Assembly: GCA_020636025.1 (NCBI GenBank)
Contig: JACJYQ010000004.1
Span: forward strand, 372,001 to 436,000
Source of the DNA: Lewinellaceae bacterium
GTDB taxonomy: Bacteria; Bacteroidota; Bacteroidia; Chitinophagales; Saprospiraceae
Direction of reading: 5' to 3'
DNA: 64,000 bases
Below are positions 53,604 to 61,040 of the stretch, one piece after another. Position 1 is the stretch's first letter, and the number at the start of each line of letters is the position of its first letter. The notes beneath the pieces were generated by a model. That model searched no databases. It saw nothing but the letters and a program-made list of their open reading frames with translations, and had not been told where the DNA came from. The translations under genes were made by a program, and so were the position numbers.

Positions 53604-54623
53604 ATGCCATCACGATATATTCTCAAGGCCGGAAATCTGGCCGAAATGCAATTGCAATCCTTTGAACTGGACAAGCCCAAACCCAATGAAGTCAGCATAT
53701 CTGTACGTGCTATAGGCTTGAATTTTGCCGACGTCTTTGCCATTTGGGGCTTGTATGGCGCTACTCCAAAAGGCTCATTCACCCCCGGACTTGAATTTGC
53801 CGGTATTGTTGAGGAAACAGGTTCGGAGGTCAAAAATGTAAAACCTGGAGACAAGGTCATGGGTGTTTCCCGTTTTGGCGCCTACACCACCCACATCAAC
53901 ATTGATGCTAGATATGCCATTCCTCTACCTGAAGCCTGGGATTTTGAAACCGGTGCTGCCTATTTGGTTCAAACACTCACCGCTCATTATGGCATGGTCC
54001 ACCTGGGTCAATTGGCAAAGGAGCAATCTGTACTGATACATAGCGCGGTCGGAGGTGTCGGTCTTCAAGCCCTTAAAATTGCCAAAGCATACAATTGCTA
54101 TTGCATTGGAACAGTAGGCCGGCCTGAAAAAGTAGAAACCGCCCTGGAAGCTGGTTATGACAAAGTCATCGTGCGCAACAAATCAACTTTTGAACAAGAC
54201 CTGAATACAGCTCTGGATGACAGAGAATTGCATCTTGTTATGGACAGCGTTGGTGGGCCCTTTTTCAGCATTCCTTTTGAAAAGCTGGCACCTATGGGCA
54301 GAATGGTGGTTTACGGCTCCGCCCGTTATGCAACTGTTGGTGACAAACCAAACAAATGGCATTTGCTGGCACACTGGCTCAGACGCCCGAAAATTGACCC
54401 TCAAAAACTGATTGAGTCAAACAAAGCCATTATGGGATTCAACCTGATCTGGTTGTACAAAAATGTAGATATGATGGATACCATTCTACAACTACTGGAA
54501 GCGCTCAATATTTCAGCCCCCCATGTTGGTCATCAATTCCCTTTTGAGAAATTACCAGATGCCGTCAGATTGTTTCAGACCGGAAAAACGGTGGGGAAAG
54601 TGGTTATTAATGTATCAATGTAA
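53604..54623 (+). CDS. Medium-chain (quinone oxidoreductase/VAT-1-like) reductase
   Basis: The 339-residue protein is a zinc-free MDR enzyme: N-terminal GroES-like domain (GLNFADVFAIWGLYG, PGLEFAGIVEE) and Rossmann domain with SAVGGVGLQALKIA. NADPH-dependent reduction of quinones or enones is likely. The last codons and stop (ATG TAA) merge into the octamer repeat that follows. It is divergent from the E2 gene with 116 bases between starts; the open extension from 53565 is not used. Confidence 0.85.
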   Translation: MPSRYILKAGNLAEMQLQSFELDKPKPNEVSISVRAIGLNFADVFAIWGLYGATPKGSFTPGLEFAGIVEETGSEVKNVKPGDKVMGVSRFGAYTTHINIDARYAIPLPEAWDFETGAAYLVQTLTAHYGMVHLGQLAKEQSVLIHSAVGGVGLQALKIAKAYNCYCIGTVGRPEKVETALEAGYDKVIVRNKSTFEQDLNTALDDRELHLVMDSVGGPFFSIPFEKLAPMGRMVVYGSARYATVGDKPNKWHLLAHWLRRPKIDPQKLIESNKAIMGFNLIWLYKNVDMMDTILQLLEALNISAPHVGHQFPFEKLPDAVRLFQTGKTVGKVVINVSM

Positions 54624-54744
54624 CAATGAACAATGAACAATGAACAATGTAACAATGTAACAATGTAACAATGTAACAATGTAACAATGTAACAATGTAA
54701 CAATGTAACAATGTAACAATGTAACAATGTAACAATGAACAATG
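54621..54744 (+). repeat. Tandem TAACAATG octamer array
   Basis: About 11 consecutive TAACAATG units (54645-54737) with GAACAATG variants at both ends. The array begins at the stop codon of the reductase gene. Confidence 0.9.
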
Positions 54745-54796
54745 ATTAATTAACTATTTATCCAAGTGAATAAGCCGCACTTCAATGATAAATTGA

Positions 54797-54823
54797 TCAT
54801 TGTTCATTGTTCATTGTTCATTG
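54797..54823 (-). repeat. Inverse copy of the CAATGAA repeat at the sdhB 3' end
   Basis: Four TTCATTG heptamers, reverse complement of the CAATGAA units at 54624-54645. The two sets can form a long hairpin between the convergent genes. Confidence 0.8.
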
Positions 54824-54825
54824 AT

Positions 54826-55578
54826 TTAAACGTTTTTCTCTGAGGCGAATACTGCGCTGGTGTACTCGCGATTCATGCGGGCAATGTTGCTTACCGAAAT
54901 TTCTTTTGGGCATTCTGCTTCGCAGGCTTTTACATTTGAGCAACGACCAAATCCTTCCTCATCCATTTGTGACACCATGGCCAGTACACGTTGTTGGCGC
55001 TCTACCTGACCTTGAGGCAGTAGGGCAAGATGGGAAACTTTCGCTGATGTAAAGAGCATGGCAGATGAATTTGGACATGCCGCAACACAGGCGCCACAAC
55101 CAATACATGCCGCTGCATCAAAGGCGCGGCCAGCCTGATCTTTCTCGATGGGAATGGCATTGGCATCTTGTGCCTGACCTGTGCTTACGCTGACATAACC
55201 ACCGGCCTGAATGATCCGGTCGAAGGAGGAGCGGTCTACCACCAGATCGCGGATAACCGGGAAGGCATGAGACCTAAATGGTTCAATCGTTATGGTATCG
55301 CCATCTTTATAATGACGCATGTGTACCTGGCAGGTTGTTGTGCCGGTCATTGGTCCATGCGCGCGGCCATCTATCACCAATGAGCATGTTCCGCAAATCC
55401 CTTCACGACAATCGTGTTCGAACGCCACCGGGCTTTCGCCTTTGCCAACCAGTTGCTCATTAAGCACATCCAGCATTTCAAGAAATGACATGTGCGGGTT
55501 TACATTCGGGAGTTCATAAGTAACAAATTCACCTTTGAATGCACCGCCCTGGCGCCAGATTTTGAGTGTCAATTTCAT
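54826..55578 (-). CDS. sdhB: Succinate dehydrogenase/fumarate reductase iron-sulfur subunit
   Basis: The 250-residue subunit carries electrons from SdhA to quinone. The [2Fe-2S] ligands are in CREGICGTCSL with a later Cys (TTCQVH); the C-terminal ferredoxin domain has CIGCGACVAACPNSS and CSNVKACEAECP. In Bacteroidota sdhC, sdhA and sdhB normally follow one another; here four small genes (55628-57987) lie between sdhA and sdhB on the same strand. Confidence 0.94.
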   Translation of the reverse strand: MKLTLKIWRQGGAFKGEFVTYELPNVNPHMSFLEMLDVLNEQLVGKGESPVAFEHDCREGICGTCSLVIDGRAHGPMTGTTTCQVHMRHYKDGDTITIEPFRSHAFPVIRDLVVDRSSFDRIIQAGGYVSVSTGQAQDANAIPIEKDQAGRAFDAAACIGCGACVAACPNSSAMLFTSAKVSHLALLPQGQVERQQRVLAMVSQMDEEGFGRCSNVKACEAECPKEISVSNIARMNREYTSAVFASEKNV

Positions 55579-55627
55579 CCTATAATTGAATTATTATGTT
55601 GCAGATTGATTGCTATTTATTCAGTCA

Positions 55628-56269
55628 TTATTTCATTTTGACAATCGGGGTTAAATCGTCTATCAATAAATGACCATTTTCATATTCATGTCCAGGTGCG
55701 TATTTAACCATGATATCAATTTCATCGTAGTTGCCTAATTGGGGATTTATTAAAAAATCAAAAGCTACCCATCCAGACTTCCATTTTATGGGTATTGTTT
55801 TATCAAACAGTTCGTATTCATCTATCTCACTGTTGTATCCCCAAACTTCCAAAATCACAGGTGAAAGGAAATCAGTGATTCCTTTACTTCTTGGCGACTG
55901 AGATTCATAAACATCCGAGCGGCCAACATAAGCCCTAAATGTATAACTCGAGTCTTTTAACAAAAAGCCATCCAATTGCTGACCAATACCTTCCGTGGTT
56001 CCATCATCCCGAACTACCATGCCTACATATTGCTTTCCCTCTATTGTTCCAATATTTACGCCCCAAAATCCAGGTTGTATATCAACTGGCGAATCCTCCT
56101 TTTCACCTAAACTTTTCCAATCTTCAGGTGCCTTGCTCATTTGCGGGATACCTTTTTCAAAATTGGGATTTTTAAAATAAAAGATATCCTGTGCGTGTGC
56201 TTGAACATTAAACAGCTGAATCATCAGAAATATCCCTGTAAGCTTAATGGTTTTTTGGAATGGTTTCAT
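55628..56269 (-). CDS. Secreted NPxFE-type protein, copy 2 of a tandem pair
   Basis: The 213-residue protein has a signal peptide (ending AHAQD) and a single beta-sandwich-like domain with NPNFEKG, SPVDIQPGFWGVN, KQYVGMVVRDDGTTEGIGQQL and YAPGHEYENGHLLIDDL. The same pattern occurs attached to OmpA-family proteins in Bacteroidota and looks like a CenC-type carbohydrate-binding fold. It is a paralog of the adjacent upstream gene, from which it is separated by 3 bases. Ligand unknown. Confidence 0.72.
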   Translation of the reverse strand: MKPFQKTIKLTGIFLMIQLFNVQAHAQDIFYFKNPNFEKGIPQMSKAPEDWKSLGEKEDSPVDIQPGFWGVNIGTIEGKQYVGMVVRDDGTTEGIGQQLDGFLLKDSSYTFRAYVGRSDVYESQSPRSKGITDFLSPVILEVWGYNSEIDEYELFDKTIPIKWKSGWVAFDFLINPQLGNYDEIDIMVKYAPGHEYENGHLLIDDLTPIVKMK

Positions 56270-56272
56270 GGG

Positions 56273-56911
56273 TTATTTGCTTTTTTCAACGATGTCTGAA
56301 CAGTTGTCTATAAGCAGATTACCATTTTCATTTTCGTGTCCCGGCGCATAGTAAACTACCAGATCAATTTCGGTATAGCTGCCCAGTTTGGGTGCTAATG
56401 TGAAACTGTATTTTGTCCAAACTTCATTCCCAATTGGCTGGCTTTGCGCCAAAAGCTCCTCTTCCTTTGTTTCTTCATTATACCCCCATATCTTCAAAAT
56501 GGTTGGAGCATTAAACAGTACTTCTTCAACACTCAATGGCGATTTGGACCTGAATTTTGGCGCCTTGGCAAGCCAGATGCTCATGTCATACTCTGAATCT
56601 TTTTTCAGTACTCCATCCAGTTTTTGCCCGATCCCTTCCCAGGTATTATTATCCCTGGCAACCATTCCAACATAATAACTTCCTTCTTGTGCCGGCTTAT
56701 CTACGTTCCATTGGCCGGGTTGAATATCAACCGGAGTCATGGTAGCATCGCCCAAATCTATCCATTCCCTGGGCACCTGGCCCAGCCGCATGACATTTTC
56801 ATCAAACTCTTCAAAAGAGGCATTTCTAAGCTTTATGGTATCCTGAGAGAAGCCAAAATGGCTCCCCAACACCACTAAACTAAGCACCAATACAATTTCA
56901 AATTTCATCAT
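56273..56911 (-). CDS. Secreted NPxFE-type protein, copy 1 of a tandem pair
   Basis: The 212-residue protein has a signal peptide (ending FGFSQ) and the same domain as its neighbour: NASFEEF, TPVDIQPGQWNVD, YVGMVARDNNTWEGIGQKL, KIWGYNEETKEEELL and YAPGHENENGNLLIDNC. The pair arose by tandem duplication and has diverged widely at base level. An ATG at 56909-56911 is taken as start, not the TTG two codons upstream. Confidence 0.72.
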   Translation of the reverse strand: MMKFEIVLVLSLVVLGSHFGFSQDTIKLRNASFEEFDENVMRLGQVPREWIDLGDATMTPVDIQPGQWNVDKPAQEGSYYVGMVARDNNTWEGIGQKLDGVLKKDSEYDMSIWLAKAPKFRSKSPLSVEEVLFNAPTILKIWGYNEETKEEELLAQSQPIGNEVWTKYSFTLAPKLGSYTEIDLVVYYAPGHENENGNLLIDNCSDIVEKSK

Positions 56912-56939
56912 GTTCAAATATTTTGGCCATACTTGAACC

Positions 56940-57422
56940 CTAGAACTTCCAGTAGCCGCTCCAGGATTCGAAATATGGTCCTCCTGAAACGATCACATGG
57001 CTTGTGGTTATTATGCGGTCCTTAATATTTATATCCAAATTCCAGGACATTGATGAAACATGATACGTAAAGTGCAACACTGTGTCTGTAGGCAAATCCT
57101 CTGGAAAAGGATAATTGCCCCATGCCGTAGGCTTTGTTCCACAACCTGTAATAGAAAACGAAGTGGAGTCAATCTTTACTATCTCCAACATACTTGAAAA
57201 GCTGGTATCTCTGTCAGTAACAAGCTGTCCCTGCACGTCATGACGATAAGCGTGGGCGCAAATACCAGACCATTTACCGGCAATACTGTCGATCCAATTT
57301 GGAGCAGGTTCAACAGGTGCCGGTTCAATAATGGTTACCTCCACAGGTGAACATGATACAATAATTACAAAGAACAAGGTTAGCGGGATAAGTATATTTG
57401 ATTTTAAGAGATTGGCAATCAT
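56940..57422 (-). CDS. Small lipoprotein of unknown function
   Basis: The 160-residue protein has a lipoprotein signal peptide (lipobox IVSC, then a Pro-rich spacer) and a single beta-rich domain (WIDSIAGKWSGICAHAYRHD to WSGYWKF). Two Cys in the body could pair. The WSG-type start of the domain recalls lipocalin-like or META-like barrels, but no family is certain. It stands in the cluster of four secreted genes between sdhA and sdhB. Confidence 0.6.
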   Translation of the reverse strand: MIANLLKSNILIPLTLFFVIIVSCSPVEVTIIEPAPVEPAPNWIDSIAGKWSGICAHAYRHDVQGQLVTDRDTSFSSMLEIVKIDSTSFSITGCGTKPTAWGNYPFPEDLPTDTVLHFTYHVSSMSWNLDINIKDRIITTSHVIVSGGPYFESWSGYWKF

Positions 57423-57495
57423 GTTTTTCGGGTTAAAAGGTTAAACATTTACAATTAATCTGGCAACGAAGATTGCCGGACTAAAAAAATACAGC

Positions 57496-57987
57496 TTATT
57501 CTATTTCAATAGACTCTACTTTTTCGGTACCATCTTCATAAACGAAGGTTATTCCAATGGCATACTCATCTCCAAAAAATGAACTTGAAGACACCGGGTC
57601 ACCATAAGCAGTTTTCACCTCAGCTTTGGTACTTCCAATGCCAATTCCTTTGTCTGTTTTCCCATCATAAGGAGCGGTTAGAGTGATTTTGCCAATAAGC
57701 ATTTGATCGTTAAAAGTATCATCAGTGGTCGGCTCACAATACACAATCACACCTTTGGAAAAATACGTCAGGAAGTGATTGTAAACACCACCTGAAGCTC
57801 CGTAGGACGGCGAGACTGAACCATAAAGATCAATGGCCACTTTGGCTTTGTCTCCTAAATTTAAACCGGTAATGCCAACTCCCGGTGTTATAACCTGTGC
57901 CGTTGTTCCGCCTCCATCATCATTATCTTTTTTACAGCTTGTAAAACCGATTAACAAGAGAAGTCCAAATAATAGTGCATTTTTCAT
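57496..57987 (-). CDS. Small lipoprotein of unknown function
   Basis: The 163-residue protein has a lipoprotein signal peptide (lipobox FTSC followed by KKDNDDGGG). The domain contains GITGLNLGDKAKVAIDLYG near its start and GIGIGSTKAEVKTAYGDP, a pattern seen in small periplasmic beta-proteins with the G-x-T-x-x-E-V motif. Function unknown. It is the first of four secreted genes after sdhA. Confidence 0.62.
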   Translation of the reverse strand: MKNALLFGLLLLIGFTSCKKDNDDGGGTTAQVITPGVGITGLNLGDKAKVAIDLYGSVSPSYGASGGVYNHFLTYFSKGVIVYCEPTTDDTFNDQMLIGKITLTAPYDGKTDKGIGIGSTKAEVKTAYGDPVSSSSFFGDEYAIGITFVYEDGTEKVESIEIE

Positions 57988-58024
57988 AGGGTTATTTTAA
58001 TATGTTTAATAGTGAATGTTCAGT

Positions 58025-59968
58025 CTATTCGTAACTGCGCTGAGCAACCTTAATCTCCTCATAATCAAGCCCTTCCTTGTGCATTACCGGCTTTTTGCCA
58101 TCGCCTGTAAACTCCCAGGCCGATACGTGCATGAAGTTCTTATCATCGCGTTTTGCTTCCCCTTTCTCCGTCTGGTATTCCTCACGGAAGTGTCCGCCAC
58201 AACTCTCTTTGCGCTCAAGGGCGTCCAAACACATTAGCTCGCCTAATTCAAGGAAATCTGCCACGCGCCAGGCTTTTTCCAGTTCCGGATTGTACTCGTT
58301 GTTCGTACCCGGGACAAACACGTCATTCCAGTATTCTTCTCTAAGGTCTTGTATTTCTTTGATGGCTTCTTTCAAACCTTTTTCGTTGCGCGCCATACCG
58401 CATTTGTCCCACATGATCTTGCCAAGGCGGCGGTGGAAACTCTCTACGCTTTGTTTGCCACCCACGCCCATCAGTTTCTGTATTCTGTCCACAACATCTT
58501 TTTCAGCCTGTTCAAACTCTGGGCCATCAGTAGGAATGGCGCCGGTTCGGATCTCATTAGACAAATACGAACCAATGGTATAAGGCAACACAAAATATCC
58601 ATCAGCCAATCCCTGCATCAGTGCAGAAGCGCCCAGGCGATTGGCACCGTGATCGCTGAAATTTGCTTCACCGCAGGCATATAAGCCCGGGATGCTTGTC
58701 ATCAGTTCATAATCCACCCAAAGACCACCCATGGTATAGTGAACAGCCGGGTAAATACGCATCGGCGTTTTGTATGGGTCGTCACCTGTGATCTTTTCAT
58801 ACATCTCAAACAGGTTGCCATATTTGGCGGAAATGGCTGCCTGTCCGTCGCGCTTGATGGCATCGGCAAAGTCGAGATATACAGCCAGGCCAGACTCCCC
58901 TACTCCAAGGCCTTCGTCGCAGGCGGTTTTAGCCGCGCGACTGGCGATATCTCGCGGAACCAGGTTACCAAATGCAGGATAACGACGCTCCAGGTAATAA
59001 TCGCGATCTTCTTCCTTGATTTGTGTAGGATCTGTCAGGCGATTTTTGGCATCTTTAGGAACCCATACACGACCATCATTCCTCAGTGATTCTGACATCA
59101 GCGTGAGCTTCGACTGGTATTCTCCGGAAACCGGAATGCAGGTCGGGTGGATCTGTGTGTAACAAGGGTTGCCAAAATAAGCCCCTCTGCGGTGCGCCCG
59201 CCAGGCAGCTGTTGTATTGCACATCATGGCATTGGTACTCAGGTAAAATACGTTGCCATATCCACCAGTGCAAAGCACCACGGCATGCGCCGAGTGGCGT
59301 TCAATTTCACCTGTGAGCAGATTACGTGCAATGATACCTCTCGCTTTTCCATCTATGGTAACGACATCAAGCATTTCATGGCGATTGTACAATTTCACCG
59401 AACCCTGGGCGACCTGACGGCTAAGTGCCTGGTAGGCGCCAATAAGCAATTGCTGACCGGTTTGACCACGCGCGTAAAAAGTTCTGGATACCTGTGTTCC
59501 ACCAAATGAGCGATTGTCGAGCAAGCCGCCATATTCTCTGGCAAAAGGTACACCCTGAGCCACGCATTGGTCGATGATGTCTACTGACACTTCAGCCAGG
59601 CGATGTACATTGGATTCCCGGGCTCTGAAATCGCCCCCTTTTATGGTGTCGTAAAACAGGCGATACACGGAATCACCATCGTTTTGGTAGTTTTTGGCAG
59701 CATTTATACCTCCCTGCGCAGCAATTGAGTGCGCACGACGAGGGCTATCGTGAAAGGTAAATGCTTTTACTTTATATCCCAGTTCTCCAAGCGAAGCCGC
59801 GGCAGAAGCGCCTGCCAAGCCGGTTCCGACTACGATCACTTCGATCCTCCGTTTGTTATTGGGCGAAACAAGCGGAACATGACCTTTGTACTCCTGCCAT
59901 TTTTCAGACATGTTACCGGCAGGTATCTTGGAGTTTATTTTAGCGCTTTGGGCAGTTGATTTTGCCAT
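58025..59968 (-). CDS. sdhA: Succinate dehydrogenase/fumarate reductase flavoprotein subunit
   Basis: The 647-residue subunit oxidises succinate with covalently bound FAD. It has VVGTGLAGASAAASLGELG, the HSIAAQGGINAAKN FAD-linking region, the active-site HPTCIPVSGEY and YTMGGLWVDYE and GEANFSDHGANRLGASALMQ. It lies 52 bases downstream of sdhC. The unusual length and sequence style are those of the class with a di-haem-type single membrane subunit (Bacillus/Wolinella-like). Confidence 0.95.
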   Translation of the reverse strand: MAKSTAQSAKINSKIPAGNMSEKWQEYKGHVPLVSPNNKRRIEVIVVGTGLAGASAAASLGELGYKVKAFTFHDSPRRAHSIAAQGGINAAKNYQNDGDSVYRLFYDTIKGGDFRARESNVHRLAEVSVDIIDQCVAQGVPFAREYGGLLDNRSFGGTQVSRTFYARGQTGQQLLIGAYQALSRQVAQGSVKLYNRHEMLDVVTIDGKARGIIARNLLTGEIERHSAHAVVLCTGGYGNVFYLSTNAMMCNTTAAWRAHRRGAYFGNPCYTQIHPTCIPVSGEYQSKLTLMSESLRNDGRVWVPKDAKNRLTDPTQIKEEDRDYYLERRYPAFGNLVPRDIASRAAKTACDEGLGVGESGLAVYLDFADAIKRDGQAAISAKYGNLFEMYEKITGDDPYKTPMRIYPAVHYTMGGLWVDYELMTSIPGLYACGEANFSDHGANRLGASALMQGLADGYFVLPYTIGSYLSNEIRTGAIPTDGPEFEQAEKDVVDRIQKLMGVGGKQSVESFHRRLGKIMWDKCGMARNEKGLKEAIKEIQDLREEYWNDVFVPGTNNEYNPELEKAWRVADFLELGELMCLDALERKESCGGHFREEYQTEKGEAKRDDKNFMHVSAWEFTGDGKKPVMHKEGLDYEEIKVAQRSYE

Positions 59969-60020
59969 ATCGTTTTAATTCTGTATTCGTGTAAAAATGG
60001 GCTAGAGAGGTAAGTTTGTT

Positions 60021-60707
60021 CTAATGATTCAGGTAAATAAGAATCGGAATTATGGCAAACCCGGCCGAGATGCCTATGGAATATAGATAGCCAACGCCTC
60101 TAATAATAGGGGTATAGCGCTTGTGGTCCAAACCGAGCGTCTGAAAAGATGACCAGAAGCCGTGCCAGAGGTGAAAGCCAATTACTACCATGCAGAGCAC
60201 GTAAAACAGTACATACAATGGGTTTTCAAACGCCTCCATCACTGGCAGGTACAGGTTCTGTACCGGATGATCATAGGCATCAACTTCCACCGGAGGCAAT
60301 ACACCCATTTTCATTTGTAACCAGAACTGCCAAAGATGCAGAATCAGGAAAATGAAAATCACGATTCCCAGCCAGGCCATATTTCTGGCAGCACGTTCAT
60401 TGGAGCGTACGTGGTTCACGGCATACTTGACATTGCCACGGGCTGCGCGGTTGGCACGCCACAATACCAGACCTTGAATGGCATGGATCAGAATAAAAGC
60501 GTACAAAGTGTAGGAAATGACCTTAATCAATGGATTGTGGGTCATGAAAAAGGCATAGGTATTAAATGCCTCGCCACCATCATCCTTGAGCAACTGAAGG
60601 TTACCTGCCAGGTGCACAACCAGAAATAGCATCAGGAACAGGCCTGTCAATGACATAATGACCTTCTGGCCGATGGAAGAAGAGAAAAATTTAGTTAACC
60701 AACTCAT
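60021..60707 (-). CDS. sdhC: Succinate dehydrogenase cytochrome b subunit
   Basis: The 228-residue membrane subunit has five helices, with His residues in VVHLAGNL, ILIHAIQGL, LHLWQFW and GFHLWHGFW positioned to bind two haems b, as in the single-anchor SdhC class. It passes electrons to menaquinone. It is the first gene of the cluster and has a good promoter at 60783-60813. Confidence 0.92.
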   Translation of the reverse strand: MSWLTKFFSSSIGQKVIMSLTGLFLMLFLVVHLAGNLQLLKDDGGEAFNTYAFFMTHNPLIKVISYTLYAFILIHAIQGLVLWRANRAARGNVKYAVNHVRSNERAARNMAWLGIVIFIFLILHLWQFWLQMKMGVLPPVEVDAYDHPVQNLYLPVMEAFENPLYVLFYVLCMVVIGFHLWHGFWSSFQTLGLDHKRYTPIIRGVGYLYSIGISAGFAIIPILIYLNH

Positions 60708-60782
60708 TCGTAGAATTGAAGTGAATGATAATCATTGAACTGGCTAGGATATGAATATCCATAAGCCTTTCGTTTTGCGGAA

Positions 60783-60813
60783 CAAAGCTAGCAATCCAAA
60801 TCGTCTGACTCAA
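60783..60813 (-). promoter_or_regulatory. Bacteroidota-type promoter of the sdh cluster
   Basis: On the minus strand TTG (60811-60813) is followed after exactly 20 bases by TAGCTTTG (60783-60790), a close match to the phylum consensus. It lies 76 bases before the sdhC start. Confidence 0.6.
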
Positions 60814-60968
60814 TATTCTTTCACAAAAACCTTTATTTAAGTCATTATTTAGAAGGCGTAAAAATTCCCTGCAAGAGAATTATTGGATTAATTGGCAATA
60901 AACAAAAGAGCCATGCTTGAGTCATTTTTGACCAATCGTGCCTCACGTTGGTAGTCAGGGCAAAAAAA

Positions 60969-61003
60969 ATCCCGAATCTTCCTGTAAGCAGAAGATTCGG
61001 GAT
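60969..61003 (-). terminator. Intrinsic terminator of the PpiD-like gene
   Basis: Perfect 13-bp stem, arms 60969-60981 and 60991-61003, loop of 9; followed on the minus strand by ATTTTTTTTG. The arm sequence equals that of the terminator at 6964-7001. Confidence 0.85.
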
Positions 61004-61040
61004 AGCTCATTGTAGCAGACTATTTATCAACTAAGCACGA

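Larger units (their letters stand above)
60708..61040. other. Intergenic region with sdh promoter and foldase-gene terminator
   Basis: Contains the sdhC promoter, a bulged hairpin around 60934-60955 (CCAA-CGTG/CACG-TTGG) and the terminator at 60969-61003. No gene seen. Confidence 0.6.

Noticed and set aside
54621..54744. CRISPR array
   Set aside because: The 8-bp units are directly joined without spacers and no cas gene is present; the array is a microsatellite.
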